A stretch of DNA of 64,000 bases from Tetraselmis striata (Eukaryota; Chlorophyta; Chlorodendrophyceae; Chlorodendrales; Chlorodendraceae), in contig VCJN01001679.1 in NCBI GenBank assembly GCA_006384855.1, positions 1 to 64,000 of the forward strand. Direction: 5' to 3'. Of this stretch, positions 1 through 12,460 are shown one piece after another. Position 1 is the first letter of the stretch, and each line of letters opens with the position of its first letter. Below the pieces are notes generated by a model that searched no databases, was not told the DNA's origin, and saw only the letters and a list, made by a program, of their open reading frames with translations. Both the position numbers and the translations under genes were made by a program.

Positions 1-317
1 ACAAACGGACAACGTTTTCGACCCCCCTCCCCCCCCCCCCCCCCCCCCCCCCACCCCCCTCGCGAAGAGGGAAAAACTATAAAAACGGAGAAAAATCCAG
101 AATACAGAACGAATACAGCACGAAAACTACACTGCAAAGGTGCAGCACAATTCATTATTTTTTTAGGCCTCGGACCATATTCAATTTATGGGAAGCGGGG
201 TCTTGAATACACAGATCCATCGCGCGTTTCTCGTTGCCTCGCACTCTTGACTGGAGCTGTCCGCCTCAAAAGCCTTCGTTCCCCTACCGACAGGTTGTTG
301 CAGGGATGTACGGGATA

Positions 318-3300
318 CTACATACTGGGTGGCACATTAACAGGTGGTAAAGCTTCGGATATACACATAAGGCTTTGGATATATGTACACAAATGCGCAT
401 CGCACGTTTTCTTGGGTCTCAGTGTAATCAATGGTACTTTCACGGGGTTCCTGGCGTTTGCCTGCGTGAGATACTTTGTCATACAATAACTAAAGGGCTG
501 CGCGGGGAACGACCCCGGGGGCGCACTTTTGACTCCCCGCATCTTCCGGCACCGCTCTCTCAGAGCCGCGGGGCACACGGTTGGGCCAACCGAGCGGGGA
601 GGGAGGGGCGCACCTGCATGCGCCCCACAGTGCCCTCCAAGTTGGACATCGTGGCGTCCGCCGCCATCTGCGCCCCCTTCGCCCGCACCTCCGCCGCCGA
701 CAGCGACGCCCGGAGCTCCGCCAGCTCCGAGGTCGCGCCGTCCAGCTGCACCCGCAGCGCGGCCTCCTCGGCGCCCGCGTGGGACAGAGCCACCTGCAGC
801 TCTCGCACCTGCGGGAGGGGCGGACAGGGGCGGCGGGGACGACTGCAATATAAATCACCCAGTCGAAAAAATCTTTAATGTTTTGAGAGAAGCATCTGGC
901 GGGAGTTAATTATTACGGTGGGAGGACGGTATCGTCTTGTTGATGGAAAGGGGATTCATGATTGCAGTATTCGTCTAGAAGTCACAGTTATAGTCATGAA
1001 TTCACGATATACAAATCGAATGATTTGATACCGGTTTATGCGGGTGTGCATATACCTAATAACCTTATATACAATATAACAATATACATTCATTCATTCA
1101 TTCATTCATGCAGGTATTCGTTTGTTGGCACAGTCTTTATATTGACGGCAGCAGTCTTTATATCCATGTCATGGAATCAAAATGCGGGGCCGTTCCCCTT
1201 TCGTGAGGGTCACCCTGGCTGCGCATGCGGATGAGCACGGACGCCGAGCTCGTGCCGGGGAGGGCACTTGCCTGGCCCCTCTCCTGGTCGTACGACACAG
1301 CCAGCGCGTTGGCCCGGTCGCGCGCCTTCGCTTCCGCGTCCACCAGCGCGCGCAGCTGCCGCTGCAGCGTGGCCGTCTGCATGGACGCGGCGCGGAGGCT
1401 GGCCTGCGCCTCGGAGCCGCGCGTGCGCTCCGCCGCCAGCTTGGCCTTCAGCAACTGATCAGGACAGGAGGAGGGGTGTGTGTGTGTGGGGGGGGGGGGG
1501 GGGGGGGGGATTTCTGCGTCAGCCGGCACGTGAGGCTGCGGCCCCACAACGTCACAAGCCATCCTCCCTCACTAGCGGTAGTGAAGGGTGCCACATTTGC
1601 CTCTACGGGTGTTGACGTAGTAATAAGAACACTACGGATAAGGAACCGGCCCTGCTTGGCAGAGGCCAAATGCAGATTACCTCTATGGCGGAACTATAGC
1701 GAAACTATCGGAACTATCGGAACCTTCTCGTGTAAGTAATCGTTACAGGTTTAGCGTTTGATGCAAATGCAGGCCCAACTTGAGGGTGATACTAAATGTG
1801 ACTAGCGTAGGTGCATTGACACCCGTAACTGCTCAACGCCGCTGCGCCGGGACAGTGCTGAGAGAAGGAGCGGCTTCGGCGCAGCAATCGTGCATAGCCC
1901 ACGAGCGTATCGGAGTATCTCTGGCTTGATGTTGCTGAGCCCTTTGTTTTTCATTGTCATGTCGACCCGCGAGGCCAGTTGTATTTCATGGGGTATGGGG
2001 TTGGTGGGACTTGGTGAAGATTTGTTGGCGCTGGCTTCAATGACGCGAGGAGGCAGGGGGGGGGGGGGGGAGGGCGCACCTTGAGGTCGCCGATGCGCTG
2101 CGCGTGCTCCCCCGCCAGCCTGGCCGCCCTCTCCCGCAGCGCCTCCGCCTCCCGCGCCGCCTCCCCAAACGACACCAGCCGCTCCACCGCCGCCGCGCGC
2201 CCCGCCTCCGCGTCCGTGACCCGGCGCTCAAGGGACAGCAGCCGCCGGCGGAGGCGCATGCCCTGCGCACGCCGGCGCGCAGCGTCTTAGGCGGGGTGTG
2301 CTAATACTTAAAAAATGATTAATTCACCTACAAAACTACTAATTCCAGGTAAACCAATACTAGCCAGTCTGCAGAATAGAAACAATTTAACACTCGGCAT
2401 AGCAAGAGCACGTCCTCCGTAATATCTCAGTTTTCGTGTTTGGTGCCTGTCACTTACAGCTGCCACCCATAAGAACAATGCCGGAGATACTAACCGGTGA
2501 CGAAACAAACGAAGTTAACTTCCTTCAATTCCTTAAGCATTAAGGCTAAACGTCCCAATAGTTGCAAGGTCCACACTGGCGTTCCATCCCACAAGCTCGG
2601 GGCAAGGCGGCTGTTTATGGCATGCGTCAAGCATCGACCGAAGAATAACATGAGATGATGATGTCAGTCGTATGGAGCCGATTCACCAGATGCATCAATC
2701 ATCCGGTCCCGAGTTAGGTACCATGATAAAGATGAGATGAGGTTAGGCTGCTACATCATCTCAGGAATGGCCGATTCATCGTGGGTCTTGGTCATTAGCT
2801 TGGCGGTGACCCTTCGCGGCCGCTGCGTACATTACCTTGACGGCCGCGGGATTCTCCAGCAGGTGCACGCCCCCGAGCTCCCCGCTGGCGCCGACGCCGC
2901 CGAGCAGCAGCAGGCGCGCGCCCAGCCACGCCATGCTGTGGTTGGCGCGCGGCGCGGGGGCGCTGGCGGGCGTGCCCTCCACCTGCCGCGCGCCGGATTG
3001 GACCGGGTCAGTCCGGCAACCAATGTGGCAGAACATGGAGGGCAAGCAGAGGGGGGGGGGGCGGGGGTTGTTCGCAGTGTCACAATCGAGGCGACATCCG
3101 CCTCAAAAGCACAACGCTTGCCACACGGCAGCATTGTATCGCACACATACTCGTAGTCTCAGGAACACATCGCACACGTACTCGTACTCGTACACATCGC
3201 ACTCGTACCCACCCGTGGTATGCCATACTCGTAATTGTCATCGTACACTAACCCCCCCCCCACCCCCCCCCCGCCGGGACAGATATTCTGCCGGCTGACA

Positions 3301-6096
3301 TCATCATGATTCGAACTGGTGACCTCTAGGTCCCTGGATATTGACAACTCATGCTCCGAAACCAGTGTCACAATCGAGGTGACATCCGCTTCTAAGCACA
3401 ACGCTTGCCACACGGCAACATTATATCGCACACATACTCGTAATCTCAGGTACACATCGCACTGGTACTCGTACTCGTACACATCGCACTCGTACTCACC
3501 CGTAGAACGTCGTACTCGTAATTGTCATCGTACACTATACCCCCCCCCCCCCCCGGACAGATATTCTGCCGGCTAACATCATCATGGTTCGAACTAGTGA
3601 CCTCTCGGTCCCTGGATGGAGAACTCATGCTCCGAAACCAGTGTAACAATCGAGGCGACATCCGCCTCAAAGCACAACGCTTGCCACACGGCAGCATTAA
3701 ATCGCATACATACTCGTAATCTCAGGTACACATCGTTTTATCACTCAAATACATCGTACTCGTCCTTACCCACAATATATCGTAACCGTAACTGTCACAG
3801 CGAGGCACCTCCACTATGCTCCCCCTTTTCTCCCTATGTCCCTCTTCCTTGCCCAGGCACATTACGGTTGAGTGCAGCAGGGAGAGTAGGAACAGCACTG
3901 GTATGTCGAGCAATCCGAGCTCGAGGGTCTACTCAAGGATAGCTAAGGGACATCACCTGGTGGCAGAGCTGGGACCCATGCTATATCCCCAGTGACCCGG
4001 TGTACGAACAAACCCCCCGTTATGGTATGGACAGCAACCCCCCGTTTAACTGAAGAGGCAGCAGCGGCACTGATGCCGAAAGCCGCGTTTGCAGCATTGG
4101 CAGGGAGAATGCAAGCAGGGGAAGTCGGGAGGGGGAGGCTACCTCCAAGCGGCACCAGGTGCGCGTCTGGGTGTCAAAGGCGAAGCTGTCCGATACGAAG
4201 GCCGCCCCGTTGTAGCCGCCGTGCAGCACGAGGTAGCGCCCCTCCACCACCTCCGCCGCGGCCTGCCTGCGCGGGCTCGGCGCCAAGCCCTGCCATGCAC
4301 CGGCGCACGCGGCCGCAGCATCAATCCCCACCGCCCCCAGCCTCCTCCTCCCCAGGTAGCCACACACCCCAGGGCAATGCGAAGAAAAGCGGAGGGGGGG
4401 TAAGGGGGGGCAGACCAGCGGCGGCAGCTCCTCCCAGTGCCAGGCGTCCAGGTCCAGGGCGTGGACGTCCCCAAAGTGCACGCCGCCGCGCCCCGCGCCG
4501 CCCGCAACGTACAGCACGTTCCCCACCACCGCGCTGGCGTGCCCGCGGCGCGGCGCGGGCGGGGTGCCCGTCGTCTCCGGCAGCCACCACTGCTCCGCCT
4601 CCAGATTGTACGCCCACAGGTCGTTCAGGAAGCCGGAGCACTGCGCGCTGTAGCCGCCAAACACCATCACGGTGCCTGGGCACACGCACGCATGCCCCGA
4701 CAGCGAGAAGGGCGCCCCCGGGAGGGGAGGGAGGGGGGGGGGGGGGGGGTCAGTAGGCGCTACAGGTCATCTTGAAATCTCCCCACCAATATGTGGGAGG
4801 CAGCCCCCCGCCGCCCGCGCAGCACCGGAGGCGCACCTGTGTTGGGCTCGTAGGCAAGCGCGTGCTGGGAGCGCCCGGGTGGCGGCCGCGTGACGGGCGC
4901 GGGTCGCTCCCAGTGCGCCGTCCAGCTGCGCAGCCGCGGGGCGCCCGCCTGCACCTGCCCACCGGGCAAACACGCATGCCGTGTTACGGCATGCGGCATG
5001 CAACTTGTAAAACAGGTGTTGAATCGATTTGTACATCTACATCTACATCTACATCTACATCTACATCTACATCTACATCTACATCTACATCTACATCTAT
5101 ATCTATATCTATATCTATATCTATATCTATGTCTATATCTATATCTATATCTATATCTATATCTATATCTATATCTATATCTATATCTATATCTATATCT
5201 ATATCTATATCTATATCTATATCTATATCTATATCTATATCTATATCTATATCCGTATTTGTAACCACCACTACATGATCTTTTTCTATGGTGCAGGCGG
5301 GCGCCCACAAAGAAATAAAATATTACCTTTGCCGACATTTTCCGGCGGAAACCGCAAATTAAACTGTACATTCGTACCCTATCCAATTCCCCACCGCTTC
5401 GCCCGGTCGGCGCGATTCGAGAAATAGTCGGTAAAGTCCTCTCGCGCGGCCCCCTCACTGCGGCCGGCGTCCCCAGGCAACCCGGCAGAGTCGTGTTCAG
5501 CATGTCGACAAGGGCGGAGCACACCCTCTCCCCCTGGTCACCTTGGAGAAAAACACCACCATGACCGTCGAGATGGCGAGCGATGACCCGCGTGCGCTGA
5601 CACGAAGCACGTGGTCTATGTCGGTAACTGTACGTTTGTGTTGCACAATAGCAGAACTAGCCCAAAAGGATTCCACGCGGGCCGGACTTGTATGTTGCGT
5701 TGCTCTGTCCTGCTGTTCCCACCACTATCATGTGGTGGCCTTAGCCTTGCGCTATTCCCACCACTATCATGTGCGGGTGGAGCATTCGAGTCGATGTACG
5801 TGCATGTCGATGTACAGCCGATCGATGATGCGAACCGACTCGACGCCGGGAGTGTACGAAAGGCCCGAGGGGAGCTGGCCAGGGAGTAGGGCACCTCGGC
5901 ATTGGCGCGCCGCTTCGAAATAAGGGCGTCTTGCTCCAGCTGGCTGAGCTCGGTTGGCTGGCCGCCCTCATCCCCGCTGCCCAGTTCGGCCAGCGAGTCG
6001 CCGTAGTCCGGGCGGATGTGCGCGATGTGGACGTCGCAGGTCTCCTGTCACACACGCAGGGCCAGAAGGCCATAGGTGCTCAGCCTCGTGCTCGCA

Positions 6097-6127
<31 letters not shown>

Positions 6128-6631
6128 GATGTCCGAAATGGGGGATGTTGAGCGGGTCAGCAGGGTGCAGAGCGGGAGCAGCAGGGATGGACCTGTTGGC
6201 CGTCAAAGCCGCCAATGAGCACCAGTCGGCGGGGTCCAGCCGCCACGGCGGCGTGATCCCGGCGCGCTGGGGGTGGCTCGCCGCTCACTGCGCCGGGCGC
6301 GTGCCATTCCACCGAGGCGACCACCCCGCTGCCGCTGCCGCTGCCGCTGCCGCTGCCGCCGCCGCTCTCGCCTCCATCGGCGTCGGCCTCGTGCACCGTG
6401 AGCAGCCACAGGTCAGACATCCAGTCATCGCCGCAGCAGCCCCCAAAGACCGCCACCGCGTCGCCGCTCGCGCCCGTGTCCGCCCCGGCCGACGGGTGCC
6501 GCAGCAACGAGAGGCGCACGCCCGTGTGCCGGTGGCGCCGCGGCCCGGGATGCGGCTCCCCGCCGCGCGCGGCCAGCTCCCAGCGCAGCGGCCGCCCCAG
6601 CAGGCCTGCATGCCACGACAGCACCGCGTGC
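318..6631 (-). CDS. Kelch-repeat plus C-terminal coiled-coil protein, 5' end unresolved
   Basis: Exons in transcript order: 6631-6193, 6044-5895, 5533-5459, 4954-4837, 4675-4416, 4289-4143, 2982-2836, 2262-2080, 1454-1272, 808-614. All junction phases agree, giving about 632 codons. The first half carries kelch blades with paired glycines and distal aromatic residues ([18 protein letters not shown] then [44 protein letters not shown]). The last three exons are Ala/Glu/Arg/Leu heptads typical of a coiled coil. Kelch plus coiled-coil proteins often act as cytoskeletal or polarity scaffolds; that role is inferred here. The intron after 1272 starts GCAAGT, a GC-AG intron. The small exon 5533-5459 is the weakest call. 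A terminal exon ending at the stop at 318 is open in phase but does not look like a coiled coil, so the gene may instead continue left of the window. The first exon was not found; an ATG at 6845 is one candidate. Confidence 0.72.
3068..3795 (-). repeat. Three tandem copies of a tRNA-derived SINE-like repeat
   Basis: Units recur about every 275-290 bp. The block CACAATCGAG starts near 3081, 3369 and 3646, and each unit is separated by a poly-C run followed by GACAGATATTCTGCCGGCT. Read on the minus strand, copies two and three contain GGTTTCGGAGCATGAG, which resembles a tRNA D-arm/A box, then GTCACTAGTTCGAACCA with a good B box, about 35 bases apart. That is the layout of an internal RNA polymerase III promoter in a tRNA-derived SINE. 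A related copy lies on the plus strand near 57830-57965. The block sits in a large intron of the kelch gene, in the same orientation as that gene. Confidence 0.65.
5031..5252. repeat. Hexanucleotide satellite (ATCTAC)n then (ATCTAT)n
   Basis: About 10 units of ATCTAC change abruptly to about 25 units of ATCTAT, with one GTCTAT interruption near 5130. It lies inside an intron of the kelch gene. The long open frames over it on both strands are artefacts of the period-6 repeat. Confidence 0.97.
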
Positions 6632-7121
6632 CTGCAGCAAGCGCCCGACCAAGGCGTGTGCATGTCAGCCTCTCTGCCCCCCCCCCCCCGACCCGGCGCC
6701 CCCAGCCGAGGGCCAGCGGCATCTGCAGTGTGCCTTCCAGACGCTCCTTGGTGAGCCCCCGGAAACCGCTGCAACCGCATTTAGACCAGTCGCATCCTCC
6801 CCCACACTTGGACCCGATATGCCTGTCCCTCACAGCGCATGACATGACGTAACCGATCTTTTCGGGGAGGCGCTACATTCTGCTGTTTTTTACCCCCTCC
6901 CGAGGCAAACAGCGTTCACTGTACATAGATGGAAACGTGTCAGAATGCGCCAAGACTACAGCAGGGAATCTCTCAGTCGATGGTGAGAAACAAGTCGTCA
7001 CTCGGCCGACCCCCGAGCCCAATTTAATGTTACGGGTACATGTCACCCGCCACGGCCGTAGCGCCCTGCGGTCATTGCTAGGGCGTGCTGGCGGCGTGGC
7101 GGCACGAAGGCGCCGCGCCAC

Positions 7122-10100
7122 TCAGGCGCACCGATACGCAGCGTGCCGCAGCTCCTGCGCCTCCAGCTGGTACGCCGCTGCGCGGTCGCATGCCGCCGCC
7201 CAGCGCTGCTTCTCTCGCTGCCGCGCGGCGTCCAGTCCCGCCCCCTGCGCCGCCAGCTTCTCCAGCCTGCAGACATGGCGAGCCAGGCAGGCAGTCACAT
7301 GGCGGCCGGCGTCAACAGTAGAAGGTAGTAGAACTGGCATGGAGCACCTCCCCATGCCAGGGCAAAAGAAACCCTAAACCTTCCCCCAAGGGCGCGGGCT
7401 GCTCGCAGGCTGCTGGGGCCCGCACCTCTCCTCCAGCGCCGCGCGCTTCCGCGCCTGCAGCGCATGCGCCCAGCCGGCCAGGCAGGCGGCCAGCAGGTCG
7501 CGGTGCATGGCCGCCCAGCGCGCCGCCAGCAGCGACGACGCGCGCCTTTGCCGCCGCACGTGTGCGCCCCAGGCCTGGAGCACCGAGCGCTGTCCGACCC
7601 CCGCCAGCCGTGCCGCCATGCGCCGCACCAGCCTGCGGGAGGGAAAGACATCGCGCCGCGGTCGATAGGGTTCTCAGGCTCGGCAGCTGATTGGCGCCAT
7701 CACAACGGAACGGCGGCCAGTACCTCCCAAGCTGGACGAACAGAGGGGTCGAAAACACCACATATGGCCACCAGACTTCATGTGGCGGATGTGAAAGGGA
7801 AGGGGAAGGGGAAGGGGGCGCACCCCATGCGCCTGAGCGCTCCAAACGCCCATCGCAGCGCGGCCATGCGGTGCCGCTCCCGCAGGACATTGCCCGCCCG
7901 GCGCATCAGGCGCAGCGCGCGAGCCTGGCCGCCCCACTCCTGCAGCAGCTCCCCCGTCATGCGGTTGCTCCACAGGCCCTGCCAGGCACATGATGCCCTC
8001 TGAGCTGACCAGCCCCCCAAGTTGCCGGCGCCCCATCTCCCCGAGGCCCCGTCAATTGCGGGCTGGTGCTAGCTGGACCAACCCCAAACTATTCTTCAGG
8101 GACACTCCGACGAGCGGACAGTGTCATGTCACAAGCGGTGAAGATTTGTGGACCAATCTGGTACAGTATATGCAGCAACAGGACCGTAGTCATATGCTCA
8201 AAGTTCCATTCACCACTCCACACATCACGTGCATCACCCGCCGCGCCCGCTGGCCTCACCTGCATGCGCGCCACCCGGCCCAGGACCTGCTGCTTGCGCT
8301 CCACGTACGCTGCCCACCGCAGCAGCATGGTGCGCTGCCTGGCGAAGAGCATGCGCCGGATGCGGCGGCCGCGTGTGCGCTCGTGGGCGACGACTGCCCC
8401 CCATGCGTGCAGGGATGACATGAGCATCCGCTTGTGTGCACGCAGGGACATGATGCTCAGAGCGGCGGCCGCCTCCTCGACCGCCGCCTGCGCCAGCGTT
8501 CGCGCAGTGTCAGCCACGGCGCAGAGGCTCTCCAAGCAGGGCCCGGTCGGAAGGGGGTGTCACCTGCCAGAGCCGCCAGCTGTGGAGGAGGGAGCGGCTC
8601 CGCCAGAGGGCCAATGCGTTTCGGAGGCGCCCGTCGCGCGCCACCCTAGCAGCGGTGCCATCGGCCCAGGCGGCAAAGGCGCGACGGCACGTGATTGCCG
8701 CCATGCGCGCTCGCAGCTTTGCCTCGCGCCGCCGGCGCTCCGCCGCCTCGCCCGCCAGAGCCCCCCACTCCCGCAGCGCCGCCGCCAGCTCCAGGCCGAG
8801 GCGGCGCGCCTCCACGCGCTGCATCGCCACCCGCAGCCGGCGGCTTTCCTGCACACGCTTGACCCAGGCGGCAAACGCCAGCCCGGCGCGACGGTGGGCC
8901 CACCGCCGGCTTGCCACGCCCAGCGCCCTGCGACGCGGCGCCCCGCGCGCCACCTGCCATGCAACACCCCGGCAGCCACGGCCACTTGGCGAGTCGCGCC
9001 CAGGCGGCATGGCTTGCTGCGCAGTTCTGGGCTCTCTGACTGGCCAGGCAGTAGCGCCGATGCAGAAGTGCAGTGGGTGAGGAGGGGCGGGAGCGTGCGC
9101 TCCGCCTCACCGAGCGAAAGGCCGCCATGGCGTTGCGGCACAGGCGGGCGCCTCGCTCGCGGTCGCGGGCCCGGATGACCTGCCAGTAGAGCTGGTACCG
9201 CCGCTGGCGCGCCTGCCAGGAAGGGGACATGCGCATTCCGCAACAATGGGTAGCCCGTCCCGAGGCAGGCCACGTGCAGATGACGACATGCCCCCCTTGC
9301 CGGGCACCTTGCACCATGGGGAGGGAGGGGGTGGGGGGCACCTGGGCGCCACAGGCCTCCACGCGAGCGTCTCCCTCCGCCCGCGTCGCCTCGATGCGCT
9401 CCATCAGCTCCGCCTCACGCTGCGCCTGCCGCCGCAGCGCCGCCTGCGCCAGCTCGCGCTCGTGCTCCATCCGCAGCAGCGCTGCATTGCGGTCCCGCTC
9501 CCATGCCTGCAGCGCCAATCCACACCAGCCGCGCACCCAGCAATCCCGCTCGTGAAACAGGCTTTGCATCCAATGCAATGCTGTGAAACGCACCCCCCCC
9601 CCCCCCCACCCGCCTGACACTCGGCCTGTCGCACTGAAGAGGCAGCAGGTTGCCAACCAGGGCGCGCCATTGCAGGCGCCTGCGCAGATGCGCCCTCCAA
9701 ACCTCCCACCCACCTGCGGCTTCGCCTTGGTTCGCTGCACTGCGCGCGCTATGCTCCGCTCCTCCTCCGTCAGACCCGGCGGCAGTTCGCACGCAGCGGC
9801 GTCCATGTGCCTGCGCGGGTCGAAGCCGGCGCCGAGCACGTAGCCCCCTGCCTGCGGGCCCGTGGGCTGGGCTGGCGGCGCGCCCCTCGCGAGGCTGGCC
9901 GGAAGCTCCGAGCTCGCGGGCTTGGCGGCCCCGGGCGCCAGCTCCGGCGCAAGTCGGCCTGGTAGATTCTGGATGGGCTGCAGCGGGGGAGGCTGTGCCA
10001 GCGGCGATGGCACGCTGTCTTTGCGTGTTTCATCGCCGCGCCGAGGGGAGCCACCCGCCGCCAACCGCCGGCTTAGCTCCACGATGGTCTGGTTCTTGCG

Positions 10101-11133
10101 CTGCTCCCAGGGGGAACTCGCCTCGGCCCGCTCCGCCGCCGCGCCGCGCACATGTGGCGGCGTCACGCTTCGCAGCGCCGACGGCACCTGCGCCTGCGCC
10201 GCGCCCGGTGAGGCGGGTGGGTAGAAGACGACCTTGGCGCACCCGACGGATGTCTGGACAGGTGAGCCGGGCAGGGCTGGGCGGCGCTGGCCGGCGGGGC
10301 GGATGAACTCCTGGCCTAAGCGGGGGCGCGGCGGGGAAGGAGAGCCAATCGGCGATGGGGGCGGCAGCGGCGGCGAGCCAGCGTCCTCCAGCGGGCGCGG
10401 TTGCAGCGAGGCCATCATCGCGCTCTGCATCTCGTCCAGCCGCGCCTGCAGCGCCTGCGTGAGAGGCCAGCGAAGAGGGGCAAGAGAACGGGAGCGGGTT
10501 AGGCACCGGAGATCTCTCGACGTCCCCGTCGCCGCCGCCGCTTTCGTGTTTCCGTCCTCGCCGTTGGAATTATGGTGCTCGAAGAAAAGCAATACTGCGG
10601 ATGGGCGCCCCTTCCCGGCAACCACCACCGCCGGGCCTGGCCGTTGTTTTCGCGCAGCCTGGTGGCGGTGGCCTCACCAGAAGCGCGCCGTCCTTACGCC
10701 GCTCCCACGTTCCGTAGTGCCCGCTCTCCAGAGGCAGCCCGCCACCGCGCGCGCCCGCCTCGCCTCGCGCACCTGGCGACAGCCCGGAGCTGGCTGGACT
10801 ACCTGCATCACACCACCGCTGCACACGTAAGCGGAGCAGATGGACCGAATGCAAGGGGATGGAGTTCTCTGTCGCTGCAGAAAGGGCCGAGGCGAAGGGT
10901 GGCCGGGGGGGGGGGGGGGGGGGGGGGGGGGGCGCACCTGGGTAGTACTTGACCGGGCGCGCGCCAACTGCTTCCGCGCCTCTGGGCCTAACACCCTCCC
11001 CCGGGGGCACCCCACCTCGGCCCTGCTCCTCCTCCTCTCCCCCCTGCCGCCCCTGCCCCTCGTATCCCTCATCTCGCTGCTCCATCACCGCGGCATCCTC
11101 AGCGCCGGGCACGCTGTCGTTGCCATCATCCAT
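7122..11133 (-). CDS. SFI1-like repeat protein (putative centrin-binding, basal-body/centrosomal)
   Basis: Exons: 11133-10938, 10802-10678, 10454-9714, 9506-9342, 9212-9111, 8953-8564, 8487-8260, 7978-7824, 7632-7426, 7266-7122. Every junction is phase-consistent and the product is 817 residues. The first 300 residues are acidic then Pro/Ser/Ala-rich and probably disordered. Next come a charged helical stretch (MEHERELAQAALRRQAQRE) and repeated units in which a tryptophan sits among Arg/Ala/Leu-rich helix, such as AGLAFAAWVKR, AFAAWADGTAAR, ALALWRSR, SLHAWGAVVAHER, MLLRWAAYVERK, ALRWAFGALRR, VLQAWGAHVRR and LAGWAHALQARKR. This Ala/Leu-x2-Trp-x5-Arg pattern is the hallmark of SFI1-type repeats, which bind centrin at spindle poles and basal bodies. 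Centrin binding here is inferred from family resemblance. The start is the first ATG of the acidic exon and the stop is the TGA at 7122. Other Arg/Trp-rich helical scaffolds are possible. Confidence 0.75.
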
Positions 11134-11680
11134 AGTCGCCCGCCGGGTGGTGCGCGCGTTGACCGCCGCTGACGGAATCGGCGAGGCTGCCGAACGCAAC
11201 GACGCGGCACAAGCACGCAATAAGCAGCACGGAAGCTATTACTGCCGTGGCGTGGAAGCTACTGCACTGCTGGATCCGCAACGGTGCCGCCAAGCAGGGT
11301 AGCGCTGCCTTTGGTGATGCGAAGGAACGGAGTGAAGTGCGCACATCCGCATCGTCTCGCGAGCGATAGAGGATGGCGCAGCAGCCCGCTCGAGCGCTGT
11401 CGCGACGCGTGACTATATTTTAGAATTGTGTTAGCAGTTTATTGAATATATACGTCGCCGTTAGTTATAATCGCTATTATTTTATTGCTATGATGATGAC
11501 AATGTCGAGTCCAATAAGTGAAAGTAAAGTCCGCCCCCCCCCCCCCCCCCCCCCCGACAACCCACAGAATCGCGCGTACCCGGGTACCCTTTCAATTACC
11601 AAGCGCTTAGGGTTTACCAAACCCGCCGCCCGAAGCAGTACAGGGTATTGGTACTACAGTACTACGGTACTACCAGTGAC

Positions 11681-12310
11681 TATACCGATATAATGAATAC
11701 CGATATAGTGAACATACCGATATAGTGAACGGGGGGGGGGGGGACGGATTCTTAACACCGGGAAAAATCCCTATGTATACCCCTATAATAAAGTTACCAA
11801 TATAATAAACTTACCGCTATAGTGAACGGGGGGGGGGGGACACAATGCCCCAAACTATACCGATATACTAAACTTCTCTACATAACGGCAGTGTTGCCGA
11901 CGCCGAACCCGGCCGTTGGCGTGTTCCGATAGCCGGTACCGTTCTAGTACGGGCGCAGAGGCCTCTACAGCCACTCGGCGGCGGCGGCGGCGGCGGCACA
12001 CTGCGGCACATTGCGCCCACCGCCACTCAACTGCCCCACCGCGTCTGTCGCCATCGCGCCATGGCGACGCCCACCGAGCAGCGCTGTTCCTATCTAGACA
12101 ACTGCAGGATAAGGCCTGGAGACTGCTACAGTGAACGGGGTCACCGTTACAATAAACAATAGTACCGATTTAGTAAACCGTTTACTATAGCGGTCGGGTG
12201 GGCCTGCTTATAATGAACACCGATATAGTGAACATACCGACATAGTGAACGGGGGGGGGGGGGACGCAATGTTTATTATATCGGTATAGTCACTGTACAG
12301 GTACCGCGGG
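11681..12310. repeat. Cluster of CCGATATAGTGAAC motifs, several ending in poly-G
   Basis: Variants of ACCGATATAGTGAAC or TACCGCTATAGTGAACG occur near 11685, 11700, 11717, 11812, 12210, 12225 and 12236, several running straight into 10-12 Gs. Related inverted forms (GTTTACTATAGCGGT, TTATATCGGTATAGT) occur near 12180 and 12275. No element boundaries or ORF are apparent. Confidence 0.6.
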
Positions 12311-12421
12311 TACAGGGTGTAGGAAATAAACATTCATGAACTACGAAAATTGCTGATTGCCCGCGGGCATTCGCGGGCATTCGCGTATATTCAAGCCGCT
12401 CAAATAGTAGCAGTAGCGTAA

Positions 12422-12460
12422 GGGTTTCACTGGTGCCAGTCCTGTCCCGGGGGTGAGAAA
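12422..12460 (+). repeat. Dispersed copy of the DIRS-like terminal repeat
   Basis: The sequence GGTTTCACTGGTGCCAGT followed by a GTCCCGGGGG block and poly-A matches the repeats at 17727-17766 (inverted), 27197-27237 (inverted) and 31893-31928. It is probably a solo or orphan end of the element family at 27.2-31.9 kb. Confidence 0.55.

Noticed and set aside
3290-3620. Possible tRNA gene
   Set aside because: A- and B-box-like sequences are present, but the acceptor stem and anticodon arm do not fold, and the unit is part of a longer tandem repeat.
4984-5310. Long frames of alternating Asp-Ile, Tyr-Ile or Tyr-Arg
   Set aside because: Direct translations of a hexanucleotide satellite within an intron.
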